The notes under the pieces are model-generated. The model worked only from the letters and a program-made list of their open reading frames with translations. It did not search any database and was not told the origin of the DNA. From Silene latifolia (Eukaryota > Streptophyta > Magnoliopsida > Caryophyllales > Caryophyllaceae), in assembly GCF_048544455.1 (NCBI RefSeq), contig NC_133526.1, positions 10,494,001 to 10,558,000 on the forward strand: a stretch of DNA of 64,000 bases, given 5' to 3'. The translations under genes and the position numbers were made by a program. Positions 1 through 11,958 of the stretch are shown piece by piece (position 1 is the first letter of the stretch; each line of letters starts with the position of its first letter).

Positions 1-338
1 TGAGTAATGCTCCACAAAAAAAAAAGTAAACGCCTATTTGGGGAGGTGTATATCAATTATAAATAATTTTCTATAATAAAAAAAAATACCACATGAACAC
101 CGAAACTTTGACTATTTCTAATATAACACTGTTTACATTGAATGAAACCATTACAGGTAACTAAATTACCCTACAAAGTAATATTTACAAATTTTTGGGA
201 TCAACTTAAAAATAGTTTAAGTATTTGTGACTAAAATCAATATTGCGGTCATACAAAAGAACGGTCTCACAAAAAAGATTATCTTTATGTAGAATTTAGA
301 ACATAATCAACACAAATATTTAATATAATATTTATGTC

Positions 339-992
339 ATAATAATGAAAAAAAATGATGCTCAAAAGTCATGAACTTTGCTCCATATTTATGCCTATAT
401 TAAATTTGATAATAATGAAAAAGGATGTTCAAAAGTCATACAAAAATATCCTTATTTTTTTATATATTTTGTATGGATGACAAAATTTGTGAGACAAAAA
501 AAAATCTAAAACATTAAATGCAAATAGCATAACAAACATTAAAATTTGGCCTTTTAATTTCTAGATAAATTAAACAACAATAAAAATCAAATAAAATTCA
601 TACTAAATTTTAAATTTCTACTTTATTGTTTGAAAATTCTAAGCAACAGATAAATATCACATAATTCTAAGTTTACGCTGTTTATAAAATAATAAATAAT
701 TTGTAAAGATTATGGGCAAATAATTAAATACTTAATATTAAACATTGACCTTTTAATTTTTCAAACTAGAATAAGCTAAACGACAAATACAAATTACATC
801 ACTCTAATTTTAAACTATTTATATGTGCAATTCCCTCTTAAATTTTATTGCAATAAACTTGCTCAATTTCATTAATTGGATACATATATAAATCTATAAA
901 TAGAATTATAAATAAAAAAATAAGGCAAAATATCTACCATCTTTTAGTTTCGTAAGATAACTCCCTAAACAATTCTCATGCAATGTGGATTC

Positions 993-1039
<47 letters not shown>

Positions 1040-1215
1040 AAAGCAAACCTTTTATATTTTATTTCTCCTTACACTCTATATTTGTGTCTATATTAAATTT
1101 GCTAATGATAAAAAAGAATGCTCAAAAGTCATAATACTTTGCTACATATTTATGTATATATTAAATTTGATAATAATAAAAAAAGACGCCAAAAGTCATA
1201 AACGCATCCTCATTT
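339..1215. repeat. Degenerate repeats of a ~70-bp AT-rich unit
   Basis: A unit holding 'tatattaaatttgataat', then 'ctcaaaagtcat' and 'ctttgctacatatttatg', recurs around 345-400, 400-445, 1085-1140 and 1150-1205. The copies are diverged and in the same orientation. Function is unknown; the array probably belongs to the surrounding non-autonomous element. Confidence 0.5.
996..1037 (+). repeat. Poly(A) run of about 42 A
   Basis: An uninterrupted A tract between two AT-rich repeat blocks. It could be a retroposon tail, but I see no flanking target duplication, so I list it only as a homopolymer. Confidence 0.8.
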
Positions 1216-2753
1216 GGCTATAAATGTTTGATGAAAGACACCATTTGTGAGCCAAAATAAGCCAATATCTCTTTGCCCCCATCGCCCAAAAAATTGTAAA
1301 TTGTAAATATGTGTCAATAATCTTTCTTATCATTTTATCAGCATCAAGGTAAGTGTATTAATGTTTTAAATTAATAATTTATTTATTTATTTTTAAGTTC
1401 CATTGATTATGAAGTATTCTTCACATTTTAACCTTCTCATATATGTTGTTTTGTTCCATTTAGGGGCTATCAAGATTTGTGGAGTTGTGCTATTCAAAAG
1501 TAAATACACTTACATCTTTATGATTCAATGACCTCTTTTTTTCATTATTTACGGGAAAAATTAAATTAAAAACTATAAAGTTAATATTACATAAATCAAA
1601 TTCCACCACTTTGTTTGTTATTAATCACTCAATGGTTTTTTGTTTTCGTTTTTTTTTTGTAGAGATATTTCATTGGAAAAAGAAGACTATATGAAGAAGA
1701 AAATACTAGAATTGCATAAATAAATACTCTCTCCATTCCACTCAATACTATATTATAAACTAACTACAAGAGTGACAACACGAATTGAATGTGAATGACT
1801 AATTGTTTTTAGGTTCATAAATTTTTTTTAGGATTTCAGAAATTTTCAAAAGTATGTTTTATTTGGGTATGTGTTGCTTTTTTATTCATTATTTTTCCTT
1901 TGAATAATAGCTCTCATAGAATGAAATTGGGATTGCGAGGATCTCAATCTTATTAACAAGTTAGACAAAAAAATCCTATTAACATGCATAATGGCTAAAT
2001 GTAAATTACTATCTAATATTTATGCGTACATGTCATATTATCTATCTAATGTATATATACAAAAAATATAATGAGATAGCAATAAAATTTGTAGTAGGCT
2101 ACTATATATTTAACTCATTTTATCATTTATCCAAAAATTTAAAATTTAGGATTTTTGACAAATTGATATAGATGATATACTAAGACTAACATTTATTAAA
2201 TTTCATAGCTATGTTACTATAAAAAATATAATTTATGAGAATTAAAATATTGAGAAGATAAAAAATCCTATAATCATATATGTTTTAAACTCCTTACATT
2301 GTGAGATTTATCATTTTCAAAAAAAGAAAGAAAAAAAAAAGAGAAAATAATTCAACATTATGCATTAATTTGCCTTTACATCTTCATTTACTAACTTTAT
2401 TTATCCTAAATGACAAAGGGACATTCAAACTTTCACATAGAAATTTTAGTACAAAATATATACAATCTAACTAAAAGGCAACCTTAGCCATTTAATTTTT
2501 TTTACATGGGTACCATGAATTACTGAACTCATTGATGATTTGAAGGTATTTTTTTTGTTTTTATAAAACCACATGTTATTAGTATATTAATCAAAACAAC
2601 AACTAAAGTACAATATATAGTTTAGTTGTCAAAGAAATAAGGCGTTAACTAACTAAATTTTATGAATTTTAAGACTAGTTTTTTTAAATGGATCAACTAT
2701 TTGCTCGGACAAATATAAACAATACGATAAAAATAACAAAACTAAAACAGATA

Positions 2754-2784
2754 AACCCGTGAATTTCACGGGTTATAAACCTAG
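2754..2784 (+). mobile_element. Helitron 3' terminus (+ strand)
   Basis: A GC-bearing hairpin (AACCCGTG / CACGGGTT) is followed after a few bases by CTAG and then a host T. That is the known Helitron 3' signature: a stem-loop shortly before CTRR, with insertion between A and T. The same signature recurs at 15475, 30269 and 43707, which strengthens the call. Confidence 0.7.
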
Positions 2785-3195
2785 TTAGGAAGTAATTTTG
2801 ATGATTTTTTTTAGTAATATATTGTTGATTGTTTATCAATAAATAAATGGATGTGTTTTTCACATACGAAATTTATTTTTTTACATACGCATTTTACAAT
2901 TTTATCCTTGTCATTTTTTTTCACTCCCTCGCCATCCCCTTTCACCACCACTACCACCACCTTTGTTCAACACCCCTTGCTTGTCAGACCAGTTGCCGCC
3001 CAACTTCGCTCCGCCCGACCCCGACCCCGACCCTTACTCTGTCAATGTTAGCAATACATGTAATAAACGTAAATTAATCAAGGATATAAAATGATTGATA
3101 GATTTAACAACAAACTAAAGAAAACCAAAGTCAAACTACGTATTATACTTATTGCCTACAAGTCTACAACATCAAAGCATCATCACATAATAAAT
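2785..3195. other. Intergenic spacer with CCA-rich tract
   Basis: No gene is seen. It holds a CCA/CCT-rich stretch (about 2925-3030) and ends with the left target duplication (3181-3195) of the neighbouring retroposon. Confidence 0.5.
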
Positions 3196-3781
3196 TTTTT
3201 TTTTTTTTTTTTTGAGAAAAGAACAATTCATTAATAGAACGCCATACGGCACTTACAAAGAATAACTATAATCGAAAACAAATCTAATGGAAACCAAAGA
3301 AAAATAATTTTCTTATAAACTAGGGATCTCAAAACAGCATCTGACAATTCGGCTCGTCCTATTATCGCTATCTTCATGTAGCTTTTGAGGGGATCCTTCG
3401 TTTGATTTATGAGATAAAATTTACCTCTGACTGGTTCCAAAGATCGTTGACAAATCACTTTTACCCTTTGGAAGAACACGCTGCAAACCATCAACGAACT
3501 GCTCCTGACTATATTACTGATGAAACTAAAACCACGAATAAATGGAAAACCCCCGAAATAAGGGATGGAAAAACGATTCTCGCCAAAAGGGAGACACTTA
3601 TTGAATAGAAAATAGGTATGCATACTATTGATTAAAATTTGAAACAATTTTGGGGCTTACCATCGATCGATTGATAATCGATGGAGCCCCTTGTATAATT
3701 TGATGGAGGCTAGGGTTTTTTAGAGAGAGTTTTTTTAGAGAGATTTTTTACCATGTGCTAATAGCAAATTGCTACCTTATT
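3196..3781 (-). mobile_element. Retroposon with poly(A) tail and 15-bp target duplication
   Basis: On the minus strand this ~586-bp segment ends in a poly(A) tail, seen as poly(T) from about 3196 on the + strand. It is flanked by a perfect 15-bp direct repeat, CATCACATAATAAAT, at 3181-3195 and 3782-3796. A poly(A) tail plus a long target duplication is the hallmark of LINE-machinery insertion. Its 5' part is CT-rich with short A runs and resembles a plant 5' UTR; a hairpin lies at about 3655-3690. A 138-codon minus-strand frame covers most of it but matches no family I know. It could be a short non-autonomous LINE derivative or a processed copy of a cellular RNA. Confidence 0.7.
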
Positions 3782-3796
3782 CATCACATAATAAAT

Positions 3797-4180
3797 GATG
3801 GATAATAGATCCAAATGATATACTCACGGAGCGCAGCCCAAATTGATAAACTCCAAAATTAGTATCCTGCGAACAATGACAAAGCACGGGAGAAGAGTGA
3901 AGAACTAAATATTACCCCGTAATTGACAAACAAATTAAAGTATTATAATTCATTGTTCAAGTTTATAAAGCAATTAGATTGATTTTAGGGAGAAAGATAT
4001 ATGCAAGAGTTAATTCGATTAGGTTTTAAAAAAAAGGTACTCCGTAAGATATGGAAAATTTATGAAAAAGTGTAATAAAAGAGTAAAATACGTATCTGAA
4101 AAAAGTAATTTCGTAAATAAAACGAAATTTTTATCATAATCTTTTTGTAACTTTCTTGTCAAAGTAATATAGTCGGCGGC
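3797..4180. other. Upstream region of RRP4, nothing specific
   Basis: AT-rich spacer between the retroposon and the foldback MITE. No gene, repeat or clear promoter motif is seen. Confidence 0.4.
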
Positions 4181-4368
4181 AAGTCTCCCTTGCGACGGGT
4201 ATATCCGTCACAAGCTTGCGACGGGTCAAGTAATACCATTTGTGGTAGATAAGACAAAACAGAATGCTACTCTCTAGGCACTTTGGTTTTGTCTTATCTA
4301 CCCCATATGAGTTGTATTTGACCCGTCGCAAACTTGTGACGGATATGTCCATCACAAATGAGAATTTG
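4181..4368. mobile_element. Foldback MITE in the RRP4 promoter
   Basis: The two halves are inverted copies of each other over about 80 bp per arm (about 4181-4260 and 4285-4368), leaving a loop of only about 24 bp. The outer arm carries TTGCGACGGG and ATATCCGTCACAAG; the inner arm is a 17-bp palindrome, GGTAGATAAGACAAAAC and its complement. I could not settle the target duplication. It ends about 130 bp before the RRP4 start codon, so it may overlap the promoter or 5' UTR. The GACGG/ATATCCGTC core resembles the MITEs at 10767, 15565 and 21191. Confidence 0.75.
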
Positions 4369-4500
4369 TGTATAACCGGATCGGTTTTACCGGGTCTAGA
4401 CGCGCGGTGAAGGGTTTTAGCCAAATTCATAAAGCAAATAACAAAGGGTTTAAGCAAAAAGAAGAACATCCCAGCATTTCCCCAAAATTATACAGAAAAT

Positions 4501-7500
4501 ATGAAAGAAACACAATTAAACCTAAATCAAACCCAGAAAATTAGGTTACAAAGAGCTCTAGATACACTCCATTCCGTCTCCTCCAAATCCCTTTCCGACG
4601 CTTCCGTCACCGTCGCTGACCCCATTCCCGTCAATTTGCATGATTCCTCCATTCTCAAGTACTTGCTTAAACCCTAATTTTAATTCCCCTAATTTTCTCT
4701 TTTTGTTTTCGAATTTTTTCTGATTTTTTTATTGAATTTAATTGAAGGGGACATGGGACGCTAGACCTAGATGGTGAACTGATTTCGACAAACTGTGGGA
4801 TTGTTGAGCGCGTTGATCGTCTCGTCTATGTTCGTTCCACTAAATCCAGGTTTTATTTTGTTTCCTTTTATTTAATTTTGTTGAATTTGAGGTGTTTTTA
4901 GTCTTTGTGGCTCTCCCACAGTGAAAGATTTGAAGTTTTTACTTGTAGTTTTCGATACAAATCCTAGTTCCGCCACTGTTTGTAATATTATGTTCGTGAA
5001 GTTCGTTACTTTATAATCTTTTCATTGGTGTAGATACATTCCAGAGACGGGAAACGTTATTGTTGGTCGAGTTGTTGAGGTATTTGTTTCGTTTATTTTC
5101 GAAATTGATTGTTTAGAAATGATGTTTGCTCTGATAATCGATTGGTAAAACTGCGAGCAAAAATATGATACCTTTTTGAAATGTGTGTTTGCTCATTTGA
5201 TTATGAATTGAAGAGGAAGCCGCATAAAGATCTTTTGGGACAAATTGAACTTCTGTTTTAGTCATATCGAACTCTGCAAGAGTTAAAATAGTTAGCAAAA
5301 AGTTTGATACACTAACTCACTCGCTCCCCGCTTGACTTGAACACATCCTCCACTGTTCACTACATGCACCAAGTTCAAGGCATCACTTTCCAGAATTACT
5401 TTTTCGAAACCCATTATTTTTGCTCCTAGCCTCGCAGTCATGACTTCAGTTACTTGTGGTGGCCATCTTGGTTTGACTTTACGACAAGCAATAACTACTA
5501 CTCTACTAGCATGCCTCTGTCGTTTTCTCTACCAAGTTCAAGGCATCACTTTCCAGAATTATTTATTCAACCCATTCTTTTTGCTATTTCCAGTCCTAGT
5601 CTCACAGCCATGGCTTCAGTAACTTGTGGTGGTCATCCTGCTTTGATTTTGGACAAGCAATAACAACATTCCCTCGGTCGTTTTTGTCGACCATGTTGAA
5701 CCTCTGCTTGATCATGTTGTCTTTGTTTTCTTTTTTCTTGATTGTCTCCTTTTGAAGGACGTTATGACTGCTTTTTAGTGTAGCTTTCATATATCTTCCA
5801 CTAACTACAAAAGTTCTACTTATTGTAAATGTCATGTCCTTTTAATTGATTTGAGACCGTGCACTTTCATGACTTCAGGTAGCTCAAAAAGTTTGGAAAG
5901 TTGATGTCAATGCGTACCACGAAGGAAGTTTGATGCTTGCTTCTGTGACATTACTTGATGGCATTCAGGTAAATGTTAAAAGTAACCCACCTTAAGTTTG
6001 TGATTGATGTGCCCATCCCTTTTGTAATTAGTTTCCTGAACTTGTTCGTGCTATGTTACTCTGACACTTTTTATTCTCTCGCATACCTGTGTCTAACATT
6101 CAACACCTCGGCTTAAATATAGAAGCCGTAATTGTATGCTCTACTCCATAGCATAACCTTATCCTTTGATTAAATATAGAAGCTTTAATTGTATGCTTTG
6201 ATGGAATCCCAGATTATCTCTAGTCCATAGCAACTGCTTAGATAGGGTTTTAAGCTGTAAATGAATTTAGAAGAATGGACAAAAAAAGAATTGTTATTTC
6301 ATGTCACTGCCCTTGTCGATAACTTACTAAAAAAAATTGAGTAGTTGCTTGCTTCACTTGTTTTTTCTTCAGCTTCTGTTTAGATTATTGATTGTGCTTT
6401 GAGGCTGTCTCTCAATTTTTTTGGGGATGTAACTTTATACTTATGCCTTCCTTTATGTTACTTGGTTGTTGCTACCCTAAATTGGTTTCAATTGCTCGTG
6501 ATACTAATCCTCCTTGTTATCCTTGTACTCATCATGAATTTCATGAGGAATATGTGAGCAAAAATATTCTACTGTCATTATGGGAATATTAATGGGGTCT
6601 AGGAGACATTTATTTTGTTAATGTATGCCTGTATGAGATGCCTCTATATCTACCCTTCTTATAAAATGATATTACTGTCTTATTGTATTTACAGAGGCGC
6701 CGTAATGAAGTTGATGAACTCAACATGCGGAATATCTTTGAAGAGAATGATGTCATTTCTGTGAGTTTCGTAACTACTACGGAGTATTAAGTTTTACGTT
6801 TCCATGGAATAATCGAATCATTGAATTATTTGTTCATGTATCCCATTCAGGTTGAAGTCAGGAATGTTCAAAATAACTATACTGCACAACTACAAGCGCG
6901 GAGTGATAAATATGGGAAGGTTTGGTCTCTTTCTTCACTTTTTCCATCTTTGATTTCCCATGATGGGAAAACGTTTTTCTTAATGTTAGGAATTTTGTTT
7001 ATTAAATAATAATGGTCGAGAAAAGAATATAACTAACTGGATTGATTTAAAGTTTAATTGTTGACTCGGGTTCACCTAGGCAATGCTTTTTTTTTTGCCC
7101 AAAAGGGGCCAAAACCATAGGCCTTCTTCAATAAGAGAAATGCAACTTTGGACCCTACATGCGCTGTAACAGTTTTGTGTTTTTCTTCAATCACAAACCT
7201 GCTAGTATATGATAAATTTACCATATCCTTGACTATATTGTTGAATTCAGGCGTAAACGCTTTCAGATGATTTATGTTAGTCGACCCCAAATCATTTTGA
7301 GACTAGTTGTATAGGAAGATCCGAAAGCGATTTTTACAATGCAGAATGCCGATTTTTCACAAACGATGACATGAATGTCATATATTGGACAAACTATGAA
7401 TACATCAACTTTTTCTGCTTCAAGAACTGGTTTGGTTTCTCCAGTGCATTTATCCTAGGTTTAACTCTGTTTGTAGACAAAAACTCGTAACATGGTAATG

Positions 7501-8569
7501 GATGGTATTAAAATAGTTCATGTACAACAATGATTTGGGATCGGCTGACAAGAATCATCCTATAGAACCGTCCCCGGGTGATCGCACACCTCAGAATGCC
7601 AAAAGATAGAGAAAGAAAAGTGCAAAGTTCAAATGGGAAGTGAAACATAATTCAAAGTCAAGTTAAACTTTTAGATTTGAAAATCAAAAACTCAATTTTC
7701 TTTTATAAAACTTAAAAACTTAGATCTAAAATACAAATTAATAACAATAGTTTTGAAAAATAGAGGTAAAATTTAATATTTCGTAAAATCTTAAAAGTAA
7801 ACGAAGTATGATTGTATAAGAAGTTTTTAGGTAAAACGTCTGATAAATCTCAAAATAGTTCATGTAATATTATGAAAATGATTACTAGGCAATTAACTGT
7901 AAGGGCGGGCAGTGGCACCTTGACAATTTGTGATATAATCTTCACCTAAGTGAGGTTGAACTCCCATTAGTTAACAGAGGCCAGAAGGTAATCTATGAAG
8001 GGTATATACTTATATTTTGAGCCCAAAAATTCATTTCCCTTGTTTATAATATTTCATCACTTATTAAGTGTCTTTCAAAATCATTTGTGGGCTGATTTTC
8101 GTACTCGGCGTTTTAGATTACTTAGTATACTGATTTCTTGCAGCTTGATAGAGGCCAATTGATTGTTGTCCCTTGTTATTTGGTCAAGAAACGGAAGCAA
8201 CACTTTCACCAACTAGATCAGTATGGAGTCCTGATAATACTTGGGTGCAATGGATATGTCTGGGTTGGTGAACTTATTGAAGCAAAAGACAGTATGGAAG
8301 TAGATATTTCCGAGCAAACACATGGTGGTTTTACAAAGTCTGAAGAAAAAGAGCAACATACCACTTCTTTGGAAACCCGCCAAAACATATGCAGGATCTC
8401 AAATGCTGTCCGTGTCTTAGCCATCCTTGGTTTCAATATAACCGTTGAAGTAATACTGGAGATATTCGAGCTAAGTAAATCATTAAATGTTGAAATACAT
8501 GACATGCTTGGTGGTGAGTTCTGTGTTCTGGTTGCAGAGAAAGAAGCGGAGAGGCGTAGCAAGAATTAA
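4501..8569 (+). CDS. RRP4: Exosome complex component RRP4
   Basis: RRP4 is an RNA-binding cap subunit of the RNA exosome, which trims and degrades RNA in nucleus and cytoplasm. I place seven exons: 4501-4658, 4748-4849, 5034-5079, 5879-5968, 6695-6760, 6851-6919 and 8144-8569, all with GT-AG introns and matching phases, giving 318 residues (the Arabidopsis protein is about 320). Order: N-terminal ECR1-type domain with GHGT at about 54-57 and GIVERVDRLVYV; S1 domain about 88-170 including VGRVVEVAQ and LNMRNIFEEND; KH-type C-terminal region about 178-300 with LIVVPCYLVK, GCNGYVWVGE, LETRQNICRI and IHDMLGGEF. The start is the first ATG in frame with the conserved N-terminus. A foldback MITE sits just upstream and an ordinary 3' flank follows. 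It is convergent with the mTERF gene. The C-terminal acidic insert (about 230-250) is variable in the family. Confidence 0.93.
5368..5692 (+). repeat. Two-copy tandem duplication in RRP4 intron 3
   Basis: A ~163-bp unit starting ACCAAGTTCAAGGCATCAC is repeated at 5368 and 5531. The copies share further blocks such as ACTTGTGGTGG and GACAAGCAATAAC but have diverged by indels. It lies wholly inside intron 3 and does not touch the coding sequence. Confidence 0.75.
7525..7851. mobile_element. Short insertion in RRP4 intron 6 flanked by a 15-bp direct repeat
   Basis: The 15-mer AAAATAGTTCATGTA occurs at 7510-7524 and 7852-7866, bracketing about 327 bp. The segment opens with ATGATTTGGGATCGGCTGAC, which resembles the 3' GGTCGGCT motif of some plant SINEs. 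A related motif in inverted orientation lies near 7255-7300. No poly(A) tail is seen, so the class is unsure. Confidence 0.4.
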
Positions 8570-10766
8570 TATTAGTAGATGCTCGCCAGACTAGTTTCAT
8601 AGAAACCTGCCCAGTATGAGGGCAAACCCCGAACATGTACTTGGCTAATCCTTTGGTTAATTTTGTTTCTAGTCCTTGAGTTTACATATTAGTAACTGCT
8701 GGTCGGAGGTAGAAGATGTTGATTACTTGAGATATGAGGAATGTACTTTTGCACTTTTGTAAGATATTGAGTGTAATTTTGTCCGTAAAAAATTCTTGAC
8801 TTGTTTTGGTCTTTATCACTAAATCTGGTTAGAGACTTGCCCGAGTTATCTGGTGTTGTGGCTTGATCTCGATTGTCTAGTGTAACTCAAGCTTCGTCAC
8901 CAAAATTGGCTGTGAAGCAGGAATGCAGCTTGAATGTAAAATACTTCAGTTGGGAATGTCAACTAATCACAGTAAACTGTGTTGGTCATTCAGGCATTCA
9001 GGTAAAACCGCCTTAATTCTAGTAAAACGATGTCACATCATATTATGTGACACTTCACACCAAAAAAAAAAAAAAAAATCATATTATGTGACACGCGACT
9101 ATCAGTTTTCATAAGAGGGAGAACTAGCTTCTGTACTGGGCAGTGATGATTGCATTCAGGGACCTTGAAACTCCATTGCATTCATTAAGGCTTACCCAAG
9201 ACGTTTTTTCGGTACATAAGAGGGGCAAAGCCCCGAAACTAACTAGCTACAATACGAGATAATGAGACACCTAAAACATCCTCACGAAGAATAGAACGTA
9301 AACTATGCGGCGGATCGGATAAAATAGTAGGTGACGGAGACGGAGTAACTCCTTAATTAGCAAGACGTACTGAAGGACTATTGAAGATTCTAACATGCTA
9401 TATACTCATAACGGATTATTGCGAACGAGAAAAAAAAGAATGGAGATGAGAGAAGTGCTGAAGGATAGAGTAATTGAAGATTCTTTCCCGTAAGAAATAA
9501 GTGACTCATAAATAGGTAGAAAACAAAGAGAATGTGACTAAAATTACCTAAAAAATTGTTTGGCAAATGTAAAAAGAAAGCTGATAAACATATACTCATC
9601 TCTAAAGGGAAGGGGTTGTATTATTGTATATGTCAAACATGATTAGAATATTAGAGCTTAAAAACATATCCGTACATTTTGCATGAGTTTAAAACTAGTT
9701 GAAAAGAAAAATGACGTCACAAAATCTGAGAGTTGACATATATGACAGAACGGAACGTAACTTATGAAAGATTATCAGAATTATCACAAAATAGTTTAGA
9801 AGACTACATCATTAAGCAAACTGCTGATTAAGGTGTCAAGAAGGTTAACATTACACAAATTAAGCTATAAAACCTATGTATGTGTAGTACAATCAAAGAA
9901 CACGATCTTCTTGATCTGCAGAGGTTCATTAGTTAATCAGTGGCGATACAAAAAGATCATCGAAACATATGATACACAGAAAAGTATTGCTGCATCATCG
10001 GCAGAAAGCGCAATAGAGCATTCCCGAGACTTTTTGGGGCCATTGTTGAAAGTCCAGCATCCGACATCTACCCTGGCATAATGAGAAGCTTTGGAGAAGG
10101 TCTAGATAAGGTTGATGTGACCGACAAAAGTAATCTCTAATCAAGCAAAAGTTGGGAGATTGACTGTATGAAGGACACAAAGCGATGCATAATTGTGAGG
10201 ACTCCGAGAGTACAAACAAGAAACTTTACAAGACATAAATTTGCCTAGTGCGTTTCACAGGCAAATCAACTAGACCCGTCACATGGGCCAATCAGATACG
10301 GTACATGATAAACTTTTCATTTTGTGGAGATTAAAAAGGACATTATTACAGGGATACAGGTTCGTCTCTTTATTACACGGTGTTAATGCTATCTACTTTG
10401 AACTATTCTGACCCGTCCCTCAACCCTACTACAGTACTGGGTGTTTATCGTAGAGCTGTATTTCAAACAACAGAGGAAGTTACTTATCAGACAATTCCGT
10501 ATACATTCACTTCTAAGAAGTCCTGAAGGTACATGATATTCTATAGTCCCCCTGTAGCGACAAAGCTGCCCACAAAGAAACAAACAGGCGTATGAAACGA
10601 AACATATTGTTTACACCAACACAAAGCAAGCCTGAGATGAAGGTGACAAATACCAAAAGGAAGATGCTATGACCAGCTTATCCATTGAACAAAGAAACAG
10701 AAGTCTGAACTGTATGATCTATTATAACTTACAACTGCCACTTAAACATACAGCTTTTCATTCAAC
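8570..10766. other. Intergenic region between RRP4 and mTERF4
   Basis: The first ~200 bp are probably the RRP4 3' UTR. Around 9028-9096 the motif CATATTATGTGACAC occurs twice around an A-run. At about 9204-9260 a T run is followed by a small GGGGC/GCCCC hairpin, which could be the degraded tail of a minus-strand retroposon. I see no supportable gene in 9300-10766; open frames there are short and unmatched. Confidence 0.4.
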
Positions 10767-10949
10767 AGAAATTCTCATTATAGACGGGAGATATCCGTCT
10801 ATAGTTATAGACGGGCCAAATATCCACCCACTTTAACCATAATACACGCAACAAGTTGCATGGTAGGGCCCAAAAATGTCACCACTTTAAGCATATTTGA
10901 CCCGTCTTTCACTTTAGACGGATATATCTGTCTATAGTGAGACTAATTG
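10767..10949. mobile_element. MITE (Mutator-like), family A copy 1
   Basis: This 183-bp element has imperfect terminal inverted repeats of about 45 bp containing TATAGACGG and ATATCCGTCTATA. It is flanked by TTCATTCAAC at 10757-10766 and 10950-10959, a 9-10 bp duplication as expected for Mutator-like MITEs. A second copy lies at 21191-21371, sharing the core GCAACAAGTTGCATGGTA and CCCAAAAATGTCACCAC. Confidence 0.78.
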
Positions 10950-11007
10950 TTCATTCAACTAGCCAGCTCACTTTTACCTACAATATCTTTTGGCTATATA
11001 GCTTTTC

Positions 11008-11136
11008 ATGATGGGTTTAGGGGCTGTGGTCTCTAAGATCGACATTGAGAAGGCCTTTGATAAAGTGAGTAGCGATTTTCTAGATAGATTCTTGGATTTG
11101 AAATGTGCTTGTCGTTTACAATTGATGAGGCTCTAA
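11008..11136 (+). pseudogene. L1-type LINE reverse transcriptase relic
   Basis: One short open frame reads SKIDIEKAFDKVSSDFL, matching the plant L1 reverse transcriptase block normally written KIDLEKAYDxVSWDFL, which carries a catalytic Asp-containing palm motif. Only about 40 codons survive, ending at a stop at 11134-11136. No other LINE domain is seen nearby, so it is a heavily truncated fragment. Confidence 0.7.
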
Positions 11137-11958
11137 TAACAAGGTTCACATCCACTCAAAACTTTAAATATGGCCCATTTCTTGTTCACAATGGTCATTC
11201 ATGTTCTCAACACGATTCTAGTCATTTGGATGAAATGGCAGAGACTAGCGCTAATGGGTAACAGAGTAAGGAGCAGGTTAATAATAAATACTCCACAATC
11301 CACATACGACATACTCTATCAGGGTGTAATTTTAATAAATATTCAGCGACATCAAAGTTCAACCTCCACAATAAAAGGTTCTGAAGTTCGAGACTAAAAT
11401 GGTAACGATATTACATGCTACCTCCACTCAACATTCCCTTTCGTTGGCTAATACTATTGTCCAACATTATCTGATACTCAAGCAAATAAATGCAAAAAAG
11501 CAAACTATATTTCACCTATGTTGCACCAACACTTTCTATAACATCCTATGTCAGATATTCAATACCTGCCCGTAACTTCCATTTTAGATAAAAATAACCG
11601 AATCAATAAAAAGCCGTGTACTATGTAACACAGATCTAGCCAACTCTGTGAAACACAGCTTTCCAGAAAATTACCCGTAGAAGTAGTCAAGTGGTACGAT
11701 AGATGATCTATTTTAGACAACTTGCACATATTAACATCACTTTAATTGTCTAGTCTTAAAGTACAAGCAGAAAAAATTGGACAGAGGGAATTGGCTACCT
11801 ATCATTCAGCAAGTAAACTAGAGTAAATAGGTAAAGACAGCACGGATAAACTTTACCTTCCAGATATCAGAAAAAATGCTGTCCAAATGGAGATGGTCAA
11901 AGTGCTAGGAGATTAAACAATATACTGCCCACAGATATCGCAAAGATGAATATTCATA
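11137..11958. other. 3' flank of mTERF4
   Basis: AT-rich non-coding DNA. The part nearest 11958 is probably the 3' UTR of the minus-strand mTERF gene. Nothing else is recognisable. Confidence 0.4.

Larger units (their letters stand above)
1..2753. other. AT-rich non-genic DNA, probably body of a Helitron
   Basis: No convincing gene is seen on either strand; the small open frames are AT-rich chance frames. A Helitron 3' end lies just downstream (2754-2784), so much of this stretch may be that element's body. I could not identify its 5' terminus, which may lie outside the window. Confidence 0.45.

Noticed and set aside
3231-3647. 138-codon minus-strand open frame
   Set aside because: It lies inside the retroposon, matches no family I know, and has no intron or promoter context.
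4134-4469. 111-codon minus-strand open frame
   Set aside because: It runs through the foldback MITE, so it is a chance frame in repeat DNA.
9833-10081. 82-codon plus-strand frame between RRP4 and mTERF4
   Set aside because: No recognisable domain, no splice context, and the composition resembles the surrounding non-coding DNA.
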